Part shown: positions 23,896 through 35,850 of the stretch, in pieces
Position numbering within the stretch: the first letter of the stretch is position 1
Layout of the letters: every line of letters begins with the position of its first letter
Assembly (NCBI GenBank): GCA_004194705.1
Contig: SADC01001330.1
Coordinates: 744,001-808,000, forward strand
DNA: 64,000 nucleotides
Direction of reading: 5' to 3'
Source: Ditylenchus dipsaci
Lineage: Eukaryota > Nematoda > Chromadorea > Rhabditida > Anguinidae
Notes under the pieces: model-generated
What the model was told of the DNA's origin: nothing
What the model saw: the letters and a program-made list of their open reading frames with translations, nothing else
Databases searched by the model: none
Program-made: the position numbers and the translations under genes

Positions 23896-24023
23896 GAATT
23901 TATACTTAGTTTCCCAATCATTGCTCAGCAACATACTATGTCATACTTTCGGTCTTCAAACACCGAAAAGTATGACATAGTATGTTGCGAGCAATGATTG
24001 GGAAACTAAGTATAAATTCTCCC
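23896..24023. repeat. Axis hairpin of the giant palindrome
   Basis: GAGAATTTATACTTAGTTTC runs into its inverse with only about ten unpaired bases (CGGTCTTCAAACACCG). It marks the symmetry axis. Beside it, 23395-23600 is partly repeated in inverse at 23600-23775, so the left arm carries an extra short foldback that the right arm lacks. Confidence 0.8.
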
Positions 24024-25236
24024 AATCGATTGCATGAAACTAATCGAAAGAATTAACAATTTACAATCGATTACCTTTTGTAAAATTTTTGATCTTATAT
24101 TTAATTCTAAAGGAGCATCACTGAATGCGAAAACCCATATTGCTATAATAAAGAAAAAAAAATTTGCGATGTGCAAATTCAGGTTCTCGTACTAAAGTTT
24201 TCGTCATTCGCATTTCCAGAAGTTAGCCGAAAATCGAGAGCTGTTTATTTTTGATAGCTACATTTTTATCGTCCATTATTTTATTACACAAATTTCAGTT
24301 GTCTCAAAGTAAAAGCAAAACCCGAAGAAATGTCGCGAAATAGTCTCCACACCTATTCGGTAAGTCGTTTTATCATAACCACAAGAGGATAAGAGGTGAC
24401 TCCAATGTAGAACGGCACAAGATTAATGGACTTGTTATTCAATCAATCTATGCTGTCACTCAATGCGTAAACTGACAAGCACCTTTATTTCGAACTACGA
24501 GTAATTTAATATTTTTCATCTACTGAATACTTAAAAATTTCAGGAAGCTAAGATATCCTTTGAAGTAGAGAATTAATCGAAATTTTCTGTGTGGTCTGTT
24601 AGCTCCCTGAAATTTTTCGGACTTGATCTCAATGTCTTCGGATTCAGGAGGAGATTTTGGTATTGGATGTGTCATCCCGGTAACTTTTACTGTCAAAATT
24701 GTCGATTTTTAATCAAAAGTTTCAAATATTCCGAAAAAAATGGTGGTCAGTTGATGTCAATCCCACAAAATGGCCTTTTTTACTGACTTTGTTTTTAGAT
24801 TACAGAAAAGTAATCGAAAAATTAATAATTTCGAATCGATTAAATTTTTGTAAACTATCATAATCGATCGAATCTTGTACACGGAACATCATTGTTCGCA
24901 TTTCAGTTTTTTTGAAGGTTCAAGGTTAGTACAGTGCAAGAATTTTCTAAATTCTAAAATCATCGTTATTTATTTTGCCTGAGAAATTAGGCAATGGTGA
25001 AATGGGCAATATGGCCATCGAAAGTGTCAGGCACGAGCTAAAAAAGGATTTGAAAACCACCTCACGGATACTCAACCCACTGCCTCGGCCAAAATTTGTG
25101 CTTTTCTCGTCATCGGCGCTTAGGCTTGTTAAACCGGCATTTATCTCAAGTTTGTTGGCCACAGCACTTTTCATGGGGGAACGACACCCAACTGACAGCC
25201 ATTCCAACTGACAGCTATCCCAACTGACGTATGGTT

Positions 25237-26044
25237 TAGAGACCGTGATTTGCCCCCTAACGATGTAACGATACGATGTTTTCGACTAAAATTTTCAACG
25301 ATCGATGTAACGATCGATGTCGGCCATTGTAAACGATACATCGTTACGATGTTTCACACTAAAATTTGGCAAACGATGTATAATATAGCAAAAATGTTGT
25401 GTACAAATTGGTAAGCAAAATTTTTTACGCCATGAAACTTCAGCTTAAATTTTTGTTAACAAAATTCAATTTCGCTCAATATCAGACTATTTTATTACAT
25501 CGCACTTTGCTCAGGACCAGTGTTTCCAAAAAACAGAACACAGAATTAACCACAGAATTTTTAAAAGTGCTCGTAATTGTGTTTTTGCATGGTATTTTTG
25601 CTAATTTTTTGTGCGTTTTGTTCAGCGTTAAAAGTTGCGGTAGGGGACCATACGCGTTTCGCAAATTTTCCACTAAAACAGTAAGAAAATTTGACTTTTG
25701 TCCCGAAAAAGTCAAAAACAGAAAAACAGAAATCCTGAGTCAGGACAAACAACAGAAACATTCAATACGAGAAACTTAACAACGGGAGATTTTTGTTGAG
25801 AAAAATGAGCATTTTCGCTTTTTCCGGCTTCAGATTGGATCTTCGGTAGTCATAGATATCTCTTATTTTATATTTTTTGTTCATGAACGATACATCGTTA
25901 CGATGTACGATGTTGGGCCGAAAAACGATGCGATGTACGATGTTTTCAAAAATTGACCAACGATGTAACGATGCGATGTTTTTGACCAAAATCAGGACCG
26001 GTAACGATGTTAACGATGCGATGTATCGATCGTCACGGTCTCTA
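25237..26044. mobile_element. Mirror copy of the 801-bp hAT-like element
   Basis: Reverse complement of 22119-22919 with small indels; GTATGGTT stands on both sides as the inverse of the left-arm duplication. The one- to three-base differences between mirror copies change the length of every internal open frame, which argues that none is coding. Confidence 0.85.
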
Positions 26045-29000
26045 GTATGGTTAAGCAAACTTCACATTCCTAAGCTAACTTTAATTAAGCTACATTTCGG
26101 TATATAACATCTAGTAAAAATAGGCTCTCTCCTGTTATATCCAAAACTGTTACATCTAAAAATGGTTCTAGTTTTATCCGGTTCTCGCCAAAAGTTCCAG
26201 CACGGTTCTAGCTTTTCATTTTAAATTTTGTTATTTTCCATATAGTATTAGAGGAAAGCCTGAAGTATTGTATCATAAATAAATTGAACTTGAAAGGCTA
26301 AAACCTTGCTGGAACTTTTGGCGAGAACCTGATAAAACTAAAACCATTTTTAGATGTAACAGTTTTAGATATAACAGGAGAGAGCCTAAAAATATAACAA
26401 AATGTTTGTGAAAAAACCTCTCAAAAAAAAACATCGCAAGCGGAAAAATGAAATTGCTTTTTGCGATGTTTTTTTGAGAGGCTGTTTTCTAGAAATAAAA
26501 TATTTAACTACGAAAATCCAATAATACCATGTTGTTAAGCATTAAAAGTTGTGAGAAAGATGTGTTATAAAGCTCTGGCTTAGAAAAGTTGGCTAAAAAT
26601 ATAGGTGGAACTCAAAATTATCGCAAATCGGAGTGCGCATCACTAGTTCTTAGCCAAGAACTCCAAGTTCTTGGCTAAGAACTAGTCTCTCTGACTAAAA
26701 AAATTCGTGGTGATGGGCTCTACAACTTCTGGAATCAAGTAAAAGAAGTCTATCAAATATTGTAATGAATGTTCCTCTTTGTTAATTTTGAAGAGTTCTA
26801 TTAATAAATTCTGTAAATGTGGTCTTATCATATCGGGGTTTGACTGTATACGTTAGTAAATTTAAGACAAATTCACCATAATTTTTTTAAAAAAATGGAT
26901 GGGGTGAAACAGCGCAAGGAGTACCGATTTGTTTGATTTTGTTTGATACGAACTTTCGATAGAGTTTAAATAAAATAATAAATATACGAAAAAAGATGTT
27001 TGAAGTCAAAAACATCAAATTTTGATGATATCATCAAATTTGATGTTTTTGAGAACTATAGCCTCACTTCAGTTTGATGCAAGATTTTTACATAGTAAGT
27101 CCCAGTAGGATTATTATTGGGTGGTATTTAATTTTGCTTGCTAATCTGTGAAAAATGTCCGCTAATCTGAAATGCCCGCTAATTATTGAAAAATGCCCGA
27201 AAATCTGTGAAAAATGCTCGCTAATTTTTCGAAAATTGCCCGCTAATTTTTTTCTCGTCGTTTTTAGTCAAATTTTGCGGAAATTCAAATTTTCTAGTCA
27301 GAAAATGACTTGGATTGCTCAGAATCCCACCCCGGAGTGCTAGAAGCCCTGAAAGTTGGTTTTTTGGGGTTTACTAAAAGGGGCGGGGGGTAAACTTTTT
27401 GCGAAAATCGATTGCACGCATCAGAATTTCGGTCAGATCGGCTTAATCGCTCAAATTCCAGGTTTATGGTGGTTTTTAAATTTTTTAGTCTGAACCAACC
27501 AAACCAAGTGGTCGTCCATTTGGAGCAAATTTTTTTTACGTTTTTCATGTTTCCAAACCTGTTTTCTGGACTAATTCGAGCATGCTGAAGATGGGGTGAC
27601 AGTGGTAAAATGCCATTTTCTCTGGTAATTTTTGAGTTTTGGGCAATAATTGTTTTCACCAAAATCAATTATTTGCCAATACTCAAAGAATACCATACAA
27701 GACCTTATTTTACTCTTATCAAAACATCTTCAGCATGCTCGAATTAGTCCAGAAAACAAGTTTGAGAAAAAGAAAAAAACGTAAAAAAAATTGCTCCAAG
27801 TGAACGACCACTTGTTTGGTTGGTTCAGACTAAAAAAATTAAAAACAACGATAAAGCTGGAACTTTGAGAAATAAAGCCCATCGGACCCGAAATCTGATT
27901 CGCTCAATCGATTTTTCTCAAAAAGTTTACTCCCCCACAGATCACCCCGAAAAACCAACTTTCAGGGGCTTCTGGCCACTCCGGGGTGGGATTCTGAGCA
28001 ATCCAGGTTATTTTCTGACTAGAAAACTTGAATTCCCGCGAAATTTTGACTAAAAACGGCGAGAAAAAAAAATTAGCTGGCAATTTTCCAAAAATTAGCG
28101 GGCATTTTTCACAGATTAGCGATCATTTTTCAATAATTAGACACGGCTTTTCAAAACGTCCGAAAGGCGATTTAGTCTTTTGAATTTTTTTGCGGGAAAT
28201 GAAAAAAAATCCTCGAATTTGATAGGAAAACGTGTTACGGACTTAAAATGACTTCTAGTTTTTTAAAATCTGTATTTTTAAAAATTCGATCTGTATTTTC
28301 TGAAATAGGAGATCCTCAGCTTTCGTTTGGTGTATAACTCATCATCTGTAATGCAAACCTCCGCATCTAAATGCAAAAATAAATTTCATGTGACTTTTTT
28401 CCCTATATTTGACGTAAAGTCTGCACTTTCATTTGATTTGTACTCAAAATTTTATAGGAAAAGTGGAAAAATCTGATATTTATGACCTATCTAATTTTTG
28501 ATTTTACGTCGAATGGGCTAATAATAAAAAATTGGTGAAAAAAATTGAAAATTTGATGGTGTCATGTGGTGGATGGTGAGAAGGTTGAACGTCTGACCTC
28601 ATGGAAAATGAATTTTGCCTATTGCTGATGTAAATCGTATGACGACCATAGTGGTCCAGCCGTCCGACCGGGCCCGTCCCGTCCAGACGGTCTAGCAATT
28701 GGCCCAACAAATCTGGACGGTCTACTTTCTAGAACATGAACTACCATGTTTTAGTGCAAAAAACACAGCGACCTCATGCCTGTCCACTTTTTCAATCGAC
28801 CGGCCGCCACCGTTCCTAAAAATATGTTTTTCTGGGAAAATGACAATTTTTAGGACGTGTGGCGGGGCCGGTCGATTGAAAAAGGTGAACGGGCGCATGG
28901 ACGGTCGCCTTGTTTTTGGCACTAGAACATGTTAGTTTATGTTCTAGAAAGAAGACCGTCCAGATTTGTATAGGCCAACTGCTAGACCGTCCGGGACGGG

Positions 29001-29063
29001 ACCGACCCGTCCCCATCGGACGGGCGCCCCACTATGATGACGACACGCTTTACCACTGCGCCA

Positions 29064-29080
29064 NNNNNNNNNNNNNNNNN
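29064..29080. other. Assembly gap of 17 N
   Basis: A run of undetermined bases directly after the last base of the right palindrome arm. The left arm's equivalent sequence continues outward for another 140 bases to the end of the foldback element at 18987, which is missing on this side. The gap therefore probably hides at least that sequence. Confidence 0.95.
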
Positions 29081-29313
29081 TTAAACTGCGCACCCTGTAA
29101 GGACAAAAAACATTCCGTGCTTTGAAAAAATGGTTTTAAAAATATTTCCTGTCCTATTTGTGCGAAAAAATGCAAAAGGCGCGCATTTTGAATTTTTGGT
29201 CAAAAAAACTTCAGTAATGTTTCATGCTTTTGTTCATATCTTTAAGCTGGTCCATGACAAGCTCATGATCTATGGCTCATTTGTAGCTAAGTGAACAAGC
29301 TTTCTTATGCATA

Positions 29314-29545
29314 CCGTAAATGTTCTAATAGATCCCCTTCTCGACTTTGAGGGTCTGGTATGTCAAAGAAGAGACAATATATGCAAAGCCGTTTTTTGGC
29401 ATTTTCTTAACTCCCACGAGCTCTACTGAATCTGCTTTTCAGATTTTTGATTTTCACCCAAAAATATCGAGATCCACCCAAATTTTTTCCGATTTTTAGG
29501 AGATTGAAAAATAGAGCCCCGGGGGGCTCTATTAGAACATTACGG
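29314..29545. mobile_element. CCGTATT-family MITE
   Basis: Begins CCGTAAATGTTCTAATAG and ends CTATTAGAACATTACGG, with TA flanks. It carries the family core GTTTTTTGGCATTTTCTTAA, then CCCACGAGCTCTAC and ACCCAAAAATATCGAGAT. Other copies: 4110-4253, 36524-36800, 43132-43361, 53937-54160, partial 13590-13688 and 33150-33294. Confidence 0.75.
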
Positions 29546-29831
29546 TATTTATTTATTAGAATACATCACGAATTTTAAGACAAAAAGAGCATTTCAAAAC
29601 TATTTCAAATTTTTTGAAATTTATTTTTTATGATAACTTCTATAATAATCTGTTTTTCTGTGATTTTTTTTTAAAGATCTGATTATGAATTCAGATTCTA
29701 AATGTGAAACTGCTTCTTGAGATGCTTTCTTATGTATAATTTTCAATTGAGTATAACGATGTGAGTGAATTTCTAAACACCACCCCAATCAGTTCACTTA
29801 ACATTATCTGGAGTCTAGTGCATCGAAAGTA

Positions 29832-30127
29832 CCGTAAATCTTCTAATTAAAGCCCATGGGCTTTAATTAGAAGATTTACGGTATATCAAACTTATATTAG
29901 AAGATTTCCGGAAATTTTTCATTTGTGGCATTGTGTTTTTAGCCATGAAAACCCCAACATTCTCGGGCTTACGACCACTCAAAATATAGCCCTGTTCCTT
30001 AGCTACATTTTGAGTGCTGTATGCCTGAAAATGATTGATTTTCATAGCTTAAAACACAATGCCACAAGTGACTTCGGGGGTCACGTCTTCTAATATAAGC
30101 CCATGGCTTTAATTAGAAGATTTACGG
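29832..30127. mobile_element. Short-armed CCGTAAAT element with internal hairpin
   Basis: A 50-base perfect hairpin (29832-29881, CCGTAAATCTTCTAATTAAA and inverse) is followed by a loop region. A second arm ends at 30127 with TTAGAAGATTTACGG. The ends resemble the CCGTATT family but the conserved core is absent. Confidence 0.6.
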
Positions 30128-30690
30128 TATATCAAACTAGAAGAAAAACAATGTCTTATTCGACGCGCCACATTGCGAAGATTTTTCGTTGTATGATAAG
30201 TATTTTGCAGGCGGAACCACTAAGAATGAGATTCAGAATGTTTTGTGTTAGCGATTGTCAATCGGCAGTAAGTGCGATGCAGCTGGCTTGACCTAAATTC
30301 TTACCAAATAACGAAAAAAAAAATCATTTTCTAACCATTTTAAAAAAGGTTATTCAGACCATGGAATCTTTATTTAAGAATAATTTTTGATTCTAAGAAT
30401 AGTTCACCAGCTACATTTGAAAAGAATGGACACAAAACAGTTAAAGTCGAAAAAATATTTCTTCGGCTGTATATATCACTACCAAACCCACTACCAACTT
30501 TTAGCGGCTTCCGATGCTCCCGCCAATAGGCTATCTAGAATATTATACTTCATTTTTTAAATTATAACTGGGAGATCACCCAATGCATCTCCTCACAATC
30601 GGTCCTTAAAGTAAAGGTCGTCGATTTATTACAGAAAAAATAGTACTTATTTCAAGATATTAAGGTATTGAATAAAATCATCCCTTCAGT
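30128..30690. other. No recognised feature
   Basis: AT-rich stretch without inverted repeats or coding signals that I could support. Confidence 0.45.
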
Positions 30691-30696
30691 AGTTTA

Positions 30697-30849
30697 CAGT
30701 TGAAAAAGTGAAACCTCGATATAACGGCCCTCTATGACAATTTTGCAAGAAAAATCGATAAAACGGCCCTCCAATATAACAGCCCTCGATATAACGGCCC
30801 CTGCGGCCGGTCCAAGAGGGGGGGGGGGCGTTATATCGAGGGTCGACTG
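30697..30849. mobile_element. Pogo/Tigger-like MITE
   Basis: Starts CAGTTGAAAAAGTGAAACCT followed by CGATATAACGGCCC, which recurs three times, and ends TATCGAGGGTCGACTG, with TA on both sides. It contains a run of ten G residues. Confidence 0.65.
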
Positions 30850-31221
30850 TAGTAACAAATTTAGTTGGCCACCAGTCAGAAACATCTGTAATTAAGCCGG
30901 GAAAAATTGTCCTTTTTATACAGGCCGGAACAATCATCCGTGCCGATCACAACAACATCACCAAAGAGTAATATTTATTTGTATAGAAAATAGAGTTCAT
31001 GTTCACACGAGAAACTTACTTGCTCGATTCTTGAAACTGAAACGACTGAAATATGGTATATTTAAAAGATAGTGTGTGAAGGTTGAGCCTCAGGAAAAAT
31101 ATAACAACAACGGCTTTGATTAACATAATCAGGTGCATATTATCAATTTTGATTGCCTGTGCACACTTTCTGTTACAGTGAACATCCGACCACTTCACAT
31201 CTCATTAATTTTCAAACAGAG

Positions 31222-31365
31222 ATGGCGATAATTATATCTACTGATATCTGGCTGGAAGTACTGACTTATTTAGGAGTAAAAGATGTTAAAAATTTGATTT
31301 TTCTGTCGAATTTGGCCTTTTCTCAGCTTATTGTCTATTATGCCAGCAAAGTGGGATTCATGAAG
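31222..31365 (+). CDS. F-box-like first exon, partial gene
   Basis: The frame from the ATG at 31222 reads STDIWLEVLTYLGVKDVKN and IFLSNLAFSQLI, then ends at a good donor (AAG|GTAGGT) after 48 codons. The pattern of a short leader, LP-less F-box helix 1 and hydrophobic spacing resembles F-box domains that dock substrates to SCF ubiquitin ligases. No downstream exon with the right phase was found before the pogo-like elements. It may be a truncated gene, or its next exons may be diverged. Confidence 0.4.
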
Positions 31366-31644
31366 GTAGGTGCACTTTTTGGAATTTCCGCTGTTATGTG
31401 AATTCTAAGTTGCGGCTTTTTTTCAATTACGAAAAAAAAACTCGTAAAATGTTGAGGTCGATTTGTAACGTCATACAACCAAAATCCAAAAGTAGACTCG
31501 GTGAAATTGGTTAAAAAGCGCAACAAAGTAATTCGAGCTCACCTGCGTCAGTCATTTTCAACCCCTCATCCGAAATCTAAAAGTATAGTCGGTGCAGCTC
31601 ATAGGAGTGAAGAAAATGCAATAAACAACAATGTGAAATTTTTG

Positions 31645-31995
31645 CTATGGGCTAAGGGAGCAATTGAACCTAAGACCCCCCACTCACTTGAACGTACGAC
31701 CCACCAGTCAAATCAGCTTGGGGGACCAAGGCAATTTTTTTAATTGGTCCAATTTTCACACGTTTTGTGTTAAATCTAATATTAGTGACCCTATACTACT
31801 TTTAAAAACTAGGCAAAATACTTAAAATTCTGGATGGGAACGCATGTAAAGTTTGATCGAGTAAGAAAAATGTTCCGGTCCCGCCTTTTCTCCGTGTCGG
31901 GCACGGGCATGCCCCTTTAATGATGAAAAATAGTGGTCCCCTTGGTTCCCCAAGCTGTTTTGACTGGGGGGGGGGTGCTCCGATTCAATTTAGCC
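31645..31995. mobile_element. Palindromic element carrying GGGGGACCAAGGC
   Basis: CAGTCAAATCAGCTTGGGGG near 31697 is mirrored by GGTTCCCCAAGCTGTTTTGAC near 31940-31960. Inner arms contain a TTAAAGGGGCATGCCCGTGC-type inverse end (31895-31920). Outer limits are uncertain. Confidence 0.5.
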
Positions 31996-32132
31996 GGGCT
32001 AAGTTGTATGTCTTCTAAGTATGTCTCTGTATGTCTGCTGAGGAGGTGAGTTATTAGAGAGGGGTGAGCTCTTGGAACATTCATGGCACCGAAAAAATCA
32101 AGGCTTCTGCTCTTTTGACTGGTTTTGGCATA

Positions 32133-32227
32133 CAGTCAAGTCTCGATTTAACACACGGTCTGGGGACCGTGGTCACCGTATGTTAAATATATATTAAATC
32201 GGCGTATGTTTAATCGAGACTCGACTG
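32133..32227. mobile_element. 95-bp pogo-like MITE
   Basis: CAGTCAAGTCTCGATTTAAC at the left and TTTAATCGAGACTCGACTG at the right, TA on both sides. Almost the whole element is terminal inverted repeat. Confidence 0.75.
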
Positions 32228-32726
32228 TACTTTCGGTTTTCGATAAATGCAAGTTAAGAGCTGTGAGCACAGCCTGTGACTTTTTCAATAAAACTTGAAA
32301 GCTGATTCCATTTTTAATAAGCTTTAGAATTATTTATTGTCGTAGAAAGAAGTAGAATTCAGAAATATTTTTTGTGTTTCTTCAAAAATCAGTGCGTTGA
32401 TTGGTGTGACATTAAATTGACTTCAAATGGCGCGCTTCCAACAGAGTCAGGAAGTCGGATCATTTAACTCGGATGTCGTAGTCGGATGTAGAGAGTAGCC
32501 AAAAGCAGAAACTAGTGTCAAATTTTAACTTATTTATTTTTCTCGTCTGACTAATCCAAAGTTTTTTTGAGAAAAAAGGGTTTGGTAACAGGTGTAATTG
32601 TTTTACAAAATGATCAAATTGGACTCAAAGACTTTGACATCTGACTTGTAAGCATAGTTGGACCGCCGCGGTTTGACCGCCGATCGCCGCCGGTCATTTT
32701 CTTCATGATTTTTCAGAAATAATAGG

Positions 32727-32960
32727 TTGCAAGCGGCACATCATAAAGTCAATTCAGATTGCTTTACAAGATAGGCCAGGACTGCCGGGAGTTTTATTTC
32801 ATAGTGAGCAGCGAAATTATCCAATTCTCGACCAGTTTTCGCTAAATTTTCGCCGCCGACTCGGTGTTCGAAATTTGTATCAAATGAAGCTCCCGGCAGT
32901 CCTGGCCCATCTTGTAAAGCAATCTAAATTGACCTTTATGATGTGCCGCTCGTGACAGAT
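32727..32960. repeat. Imperfect palindrome of about 230 bp
   Basis: GGCACATCATAAAGTCAATT to CCGGGAGTTT (32737-32792) is mirrored by GAAGCTCCCGGCAG to TTTATGATGTGCCGC (32887-32950). No target duplication was found, so it is probably an old MITE. CGCCG-rich repeats flank it at 32663-32690. Confidence 0.6.
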
Positions 32961-33045
32961 TATTATATAATTCATAGTGAAAATGCTCGGCTGCGACCGA
33001 GAACCTACATCTGGGACCAGAGTAATTATTTTGCAAAGCTATTTA

Positions 33046-33146
33046 CAGTCAAAGCTCTCATTAACGTTACTCAAGTGACAGGATACAGAGTTACGTCAAT
33101 GGGAGTTTCACGTTAATCGAAGTTTAAGTTATCGGACTTTTGACTG
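33046..33146. mobile_element. 101-bp pogo-like MITE
   Basis: CAGTCAAAGCTCTCATTAAC and the diverged inverse CGTTAATCGAAG...TTTTGACTG, flanked by TA. A partial CCGTATT-family element follows directly (33150-33294). Confidence 0.65.
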
Positions 33147-33334
33147 TATTGCGTTTTCTTAACTACCACATGCTCTACAGATGCACTTTTTCAATTTTAG
33201 CTGAGCACCCAAATTTCGAGATCGACCACAAAATTTCTCAGATTTTTTGGAGTTAAAAAATAAACGGCCGTCTGTTTAATTAGAGGGAATGCGGTGATAA
33301 GACAGGCCCCAGGTATTTATACTCCATTTTTTAG

Positions 33335-34250
33335 AAGATGCTGCACCAAGCTACGTCAAGACTGGAGTTCACGTTGCTAATTTGGAACGTGGTTTCATCG
33401 GCTATGAGCTTCGTTCTTCGAAAGAAGTGAAGGAAAGTCCCCGATTTGGTGAAATTTTTGTTGACTTTATCTACGATCTTGAAATGAAAATTTTTTTTGC
33501 TTAGCATCTCGAGTAATACAGACAGGCATCCAGTTGACAGTTCCGGTTGGGCTCAAGGCGAAGATATTTAATGCGGCAATCCAGGGGGCTCTAACGACTG
33601 AGAAGACTCTTACTGCCGGGAAACACCTAGCTATGAAGATTGAGGTTCAAAGCATCTTTCCGTCTCCTCTTTCGGTAAGCTGTCTTTGATTTCTTATTCT
33701 TCAAAATTGAGTTAAATCTTCCTATAAGATTGCTGCCAATGAGACGGTCGCCGTTGTGTTCTTCCAAGACGCAAAGCAGCAGACAACCGATTGTTATCTC
33801 ACACCATCGGATATGTGAGAGTTCGATCGCAGGGTAAGTAGATTATGCACAACTTTCGGACGAACTAGCACTTTATTTTACAGGAGTCGTCGAAGTACCC
33901 GTTCAGGTCTATACTGTGCATCAATGGGGAGAACCGGCAACTCAGCCTTCTCTCAATCAGGAGAACATCGCTATGGTCGTGGGTGAAAGCAAGTTCCGGA
34001 TGGGCAAGAGCTCTTCGTCGTGCCTCAGCTGCTTACTTATCCGCTTCCAGATCGTTTGAGTGTGAAAGTTGTCAACTGTTCGGACTCTGAAGTAAGATTT
34101 TATCCTTATATTTAACCATGTGGCCGATTACTTTTGCAGGTGGTTTCTGCTTGCCGCCAACCGTTGGCTTTGTTCTCAAAATGTCCATACAAGAATACGA
34201 TCTCGAACTCGTCCAATAGACACGCCGTCAGTATCCGAATGTTTTCTTTC
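33335..34250 (+). pseudogene. dUTPase-fold-like protein, motif-poor and frame-broken
   Basis: Exons at 33335-33448, 33505-33674, 33729-33833, 33884-34091 and from 34140, with good GT..AG borders. The order of elements matches trimeric dUTPases: GYELRSS where the family has GYDLxS, then VIQTGIQLTVPVGLKAKIF where it has IPTGIxxxLPxGxxGRI, and SIAANETVAVVFF where it has IxxGDRIAQLxF. The catalytic GxxDxDYRGE block is replaced by LTAGKHLAMKIEV, so the active-site Asp is missing. A second part (VVEVPVQVYTVHQWGE) is unassigned. One-base shifts occur near 33820 and 34000. No start exon was found. The dUTPase reading is my inference from short motifs. Confidence 0.4.
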
Positions 34251-34259
34251 TCTACACAC

Positions 34260-34860
34260 CTATATTTTTGACTGTTGGCCTACGTGCCTTTTTGACTCGT
34301 GTTTTTCAATTAGAATAAATCATTGGATTCTAAATGTTTGTTTTCGTTGCGTTAATCCTCTTTAGAAACAGCAGCTTGGCTTTTTGTACGTTGGCGGTGG
34401 TTTTAACAGGTTTTTCAACTCTACATGCCTTTTTTTGACGTGAATATAGATATCTCCTCGCACCGCGATTTCTTTCCAGCCACAACTTCATCGTGACATA
34501 ATCTTGCTACGTTATCATTTCAGCAATATTTTAATCGGCAATAAGTGCCTTGGTATCCTTGTTGTTTTTTTTTTCGCAAAACTAAATTTGTCTTTCCAAA
34601 ATTTTTTTATGAAGTTATTTATCACGTGTCTCTAACCACCGTATTTCTTCGAACATATCTAGCCTCCCTTATTCTCATCTGCATGGTTGGGATTTATGTC
34701 AGTCCTGAATATTACTCTTTGGAAATGTTGTTGTGATCGCATGATCCGACACGGATTATTTTCTCGTTGCCGATTGTTCCTGGCCCGTATAAAAGGGAAA
34801 AACTTTTCCGGCTTAATTTCAGATGTTTTTGACTCGGTGGCCGCCTAAATTTTGTGACTA
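34260..34860. other. No recognised feature
   Basis: T-rich sequence downstream of the dUTPase-like exons. Short open frames of about 60-90 codons without motifs. It may hold the 3' end of that gene, but I could not place it. Confidence 0.4.
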
Positions 34861-35370
34861 CAGTCAACCTTGATTTAACGACACCCAGAGATGGCCCCAG
34901 TAATAGAAAATACGCTCGATTTAAAAGCACCCAATAAGGGTGCTTTTCCGAGAGAGTTTTATTACCATCTTGAGCAAAGTCAAGCATTGGATTGCGAGCT
35001 TTTCAGGTGTGAGGGTGGCGGTTTCTTAATGGAGAGGTTTGATAGGATTGTGTGGATCCTGTCATTCTTCACCACAGCGACGCAATAGATGACTACCTTT
35101 ACGAAAAAATGCAGTAATGGACAAATGCACCGGAAATCAATTTTTTCCGTCTGACCGTTAAAATTGTTTGTTATAATCACTTGCTAGTTTTAGCTGTATA
35201 AACCGTCGATTATTAATCAAATTGTATAAAAATTGCAATTATATTTTTCGAGCCTTCAATTTAAAGACACTCTACAAAATGTTTTCTTAAGTACCTTCGA
35301 TTTAACAACACCCCGATTTAACGACACCATAGGTCAGTCTCCAGTGTGTCGTTAAATCGAGGGTTGGCTG
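34861..35370. mobile_element. Pogo-like element of about 510 bp
   Basis: Starts CAGTCAACCTTGATTTAACG and ends GTCGTTAAATCGAGGGTTGG. A further GATTTAACAACACC and GATTTAACGACACC pair lies near the right end. The interior has an unassigned open frame (34980-35085). It is larger than the other copies and may keep remnants of a longer element. Confidence 0.7.
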
Positions 35371-35739
35371 TATTGTTGTTTTTTACTTGTGTTCGCTTTT
35401 TGCACTTTTTACACACAAATGTCTTACAAGCCCTCGGTTCAGCCCTCCCCTCGGTTTTTGTTACTGATAACGGGATTTCTCTGTGAAGCTCGCTCTGGCC
35501 TTAGGTATCTTCTCTCTTTTGTTTCTTTTTTTTCAGCCGTCCTTTTAAAAAATTATGTTTTAAAATTATGGCTCTCTAAAATGTACGTTTTCCCCAAATG
35601 TCCTTTTTCAAAAAAAATCCGAGAGCGCCGATTTCGATGTTTTTTATCATAAACATCTCTCGACATCATTTTTTTCAGTGAGGCAAAATTATTTAGAGCT
35701 GAAAATTTTAACCCACACGAATCCTTTTTTTGTTGCAGA

Positions 35740-35850
35740 TATAGCGCTGAATTGGAACTGCAGAATAAATTGGAAGTCAACGACATTTTGGCTGAAAATG
35801 CTCCTTTATTAGCCAACGGGGATCTGCATCTTCAATTAATTTGAGACCTA
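35740..35850 (+). pseudogene. Orphan copy of the last BTBD17-like exon
   Basis: After TTTGTTGCAG the frame reads YSAELELQNKLEVNDILAEN, then PLLANGDLHLQLI and stop. It has GGGG where the copy at 8618 has GGG, restoring the frame there, but ATTTGAG where copy 1 has ATTTTGAG, which ends it earlier. No other BTB exons lie nearby, so this exon cannot form a gene on its own. Confidence 0.7.

Larger units (their letters stand above)
19131..29063. repeat. Giant palindrome, arms about 4.9 kb
   Basis: Sequence from 19131 to about 23960 is the reverse complement of about 23970-29063, with scattered substitutions and small indels. The axis lies in the hairpin near 23965. Every element of the left arm (for example 20330-20690, 21777-22040, 22119-22919) has its mirror in the right arm (27490-27850, 26123-26386, 25237-26044). 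The right arm stops at TGGCGCAGTGG inverse exactly where a 17-N gap starts. It may be real or a joined pair of haplotypes. Confidence 0.9.

Noticed and set aside
25399..25779. Open frame of 126 codons in the right palindrome arm
   Set aside because: It lies inside the 801-bp hAT-like element, its mirror in the left arm is broken differently, and it has no motif.
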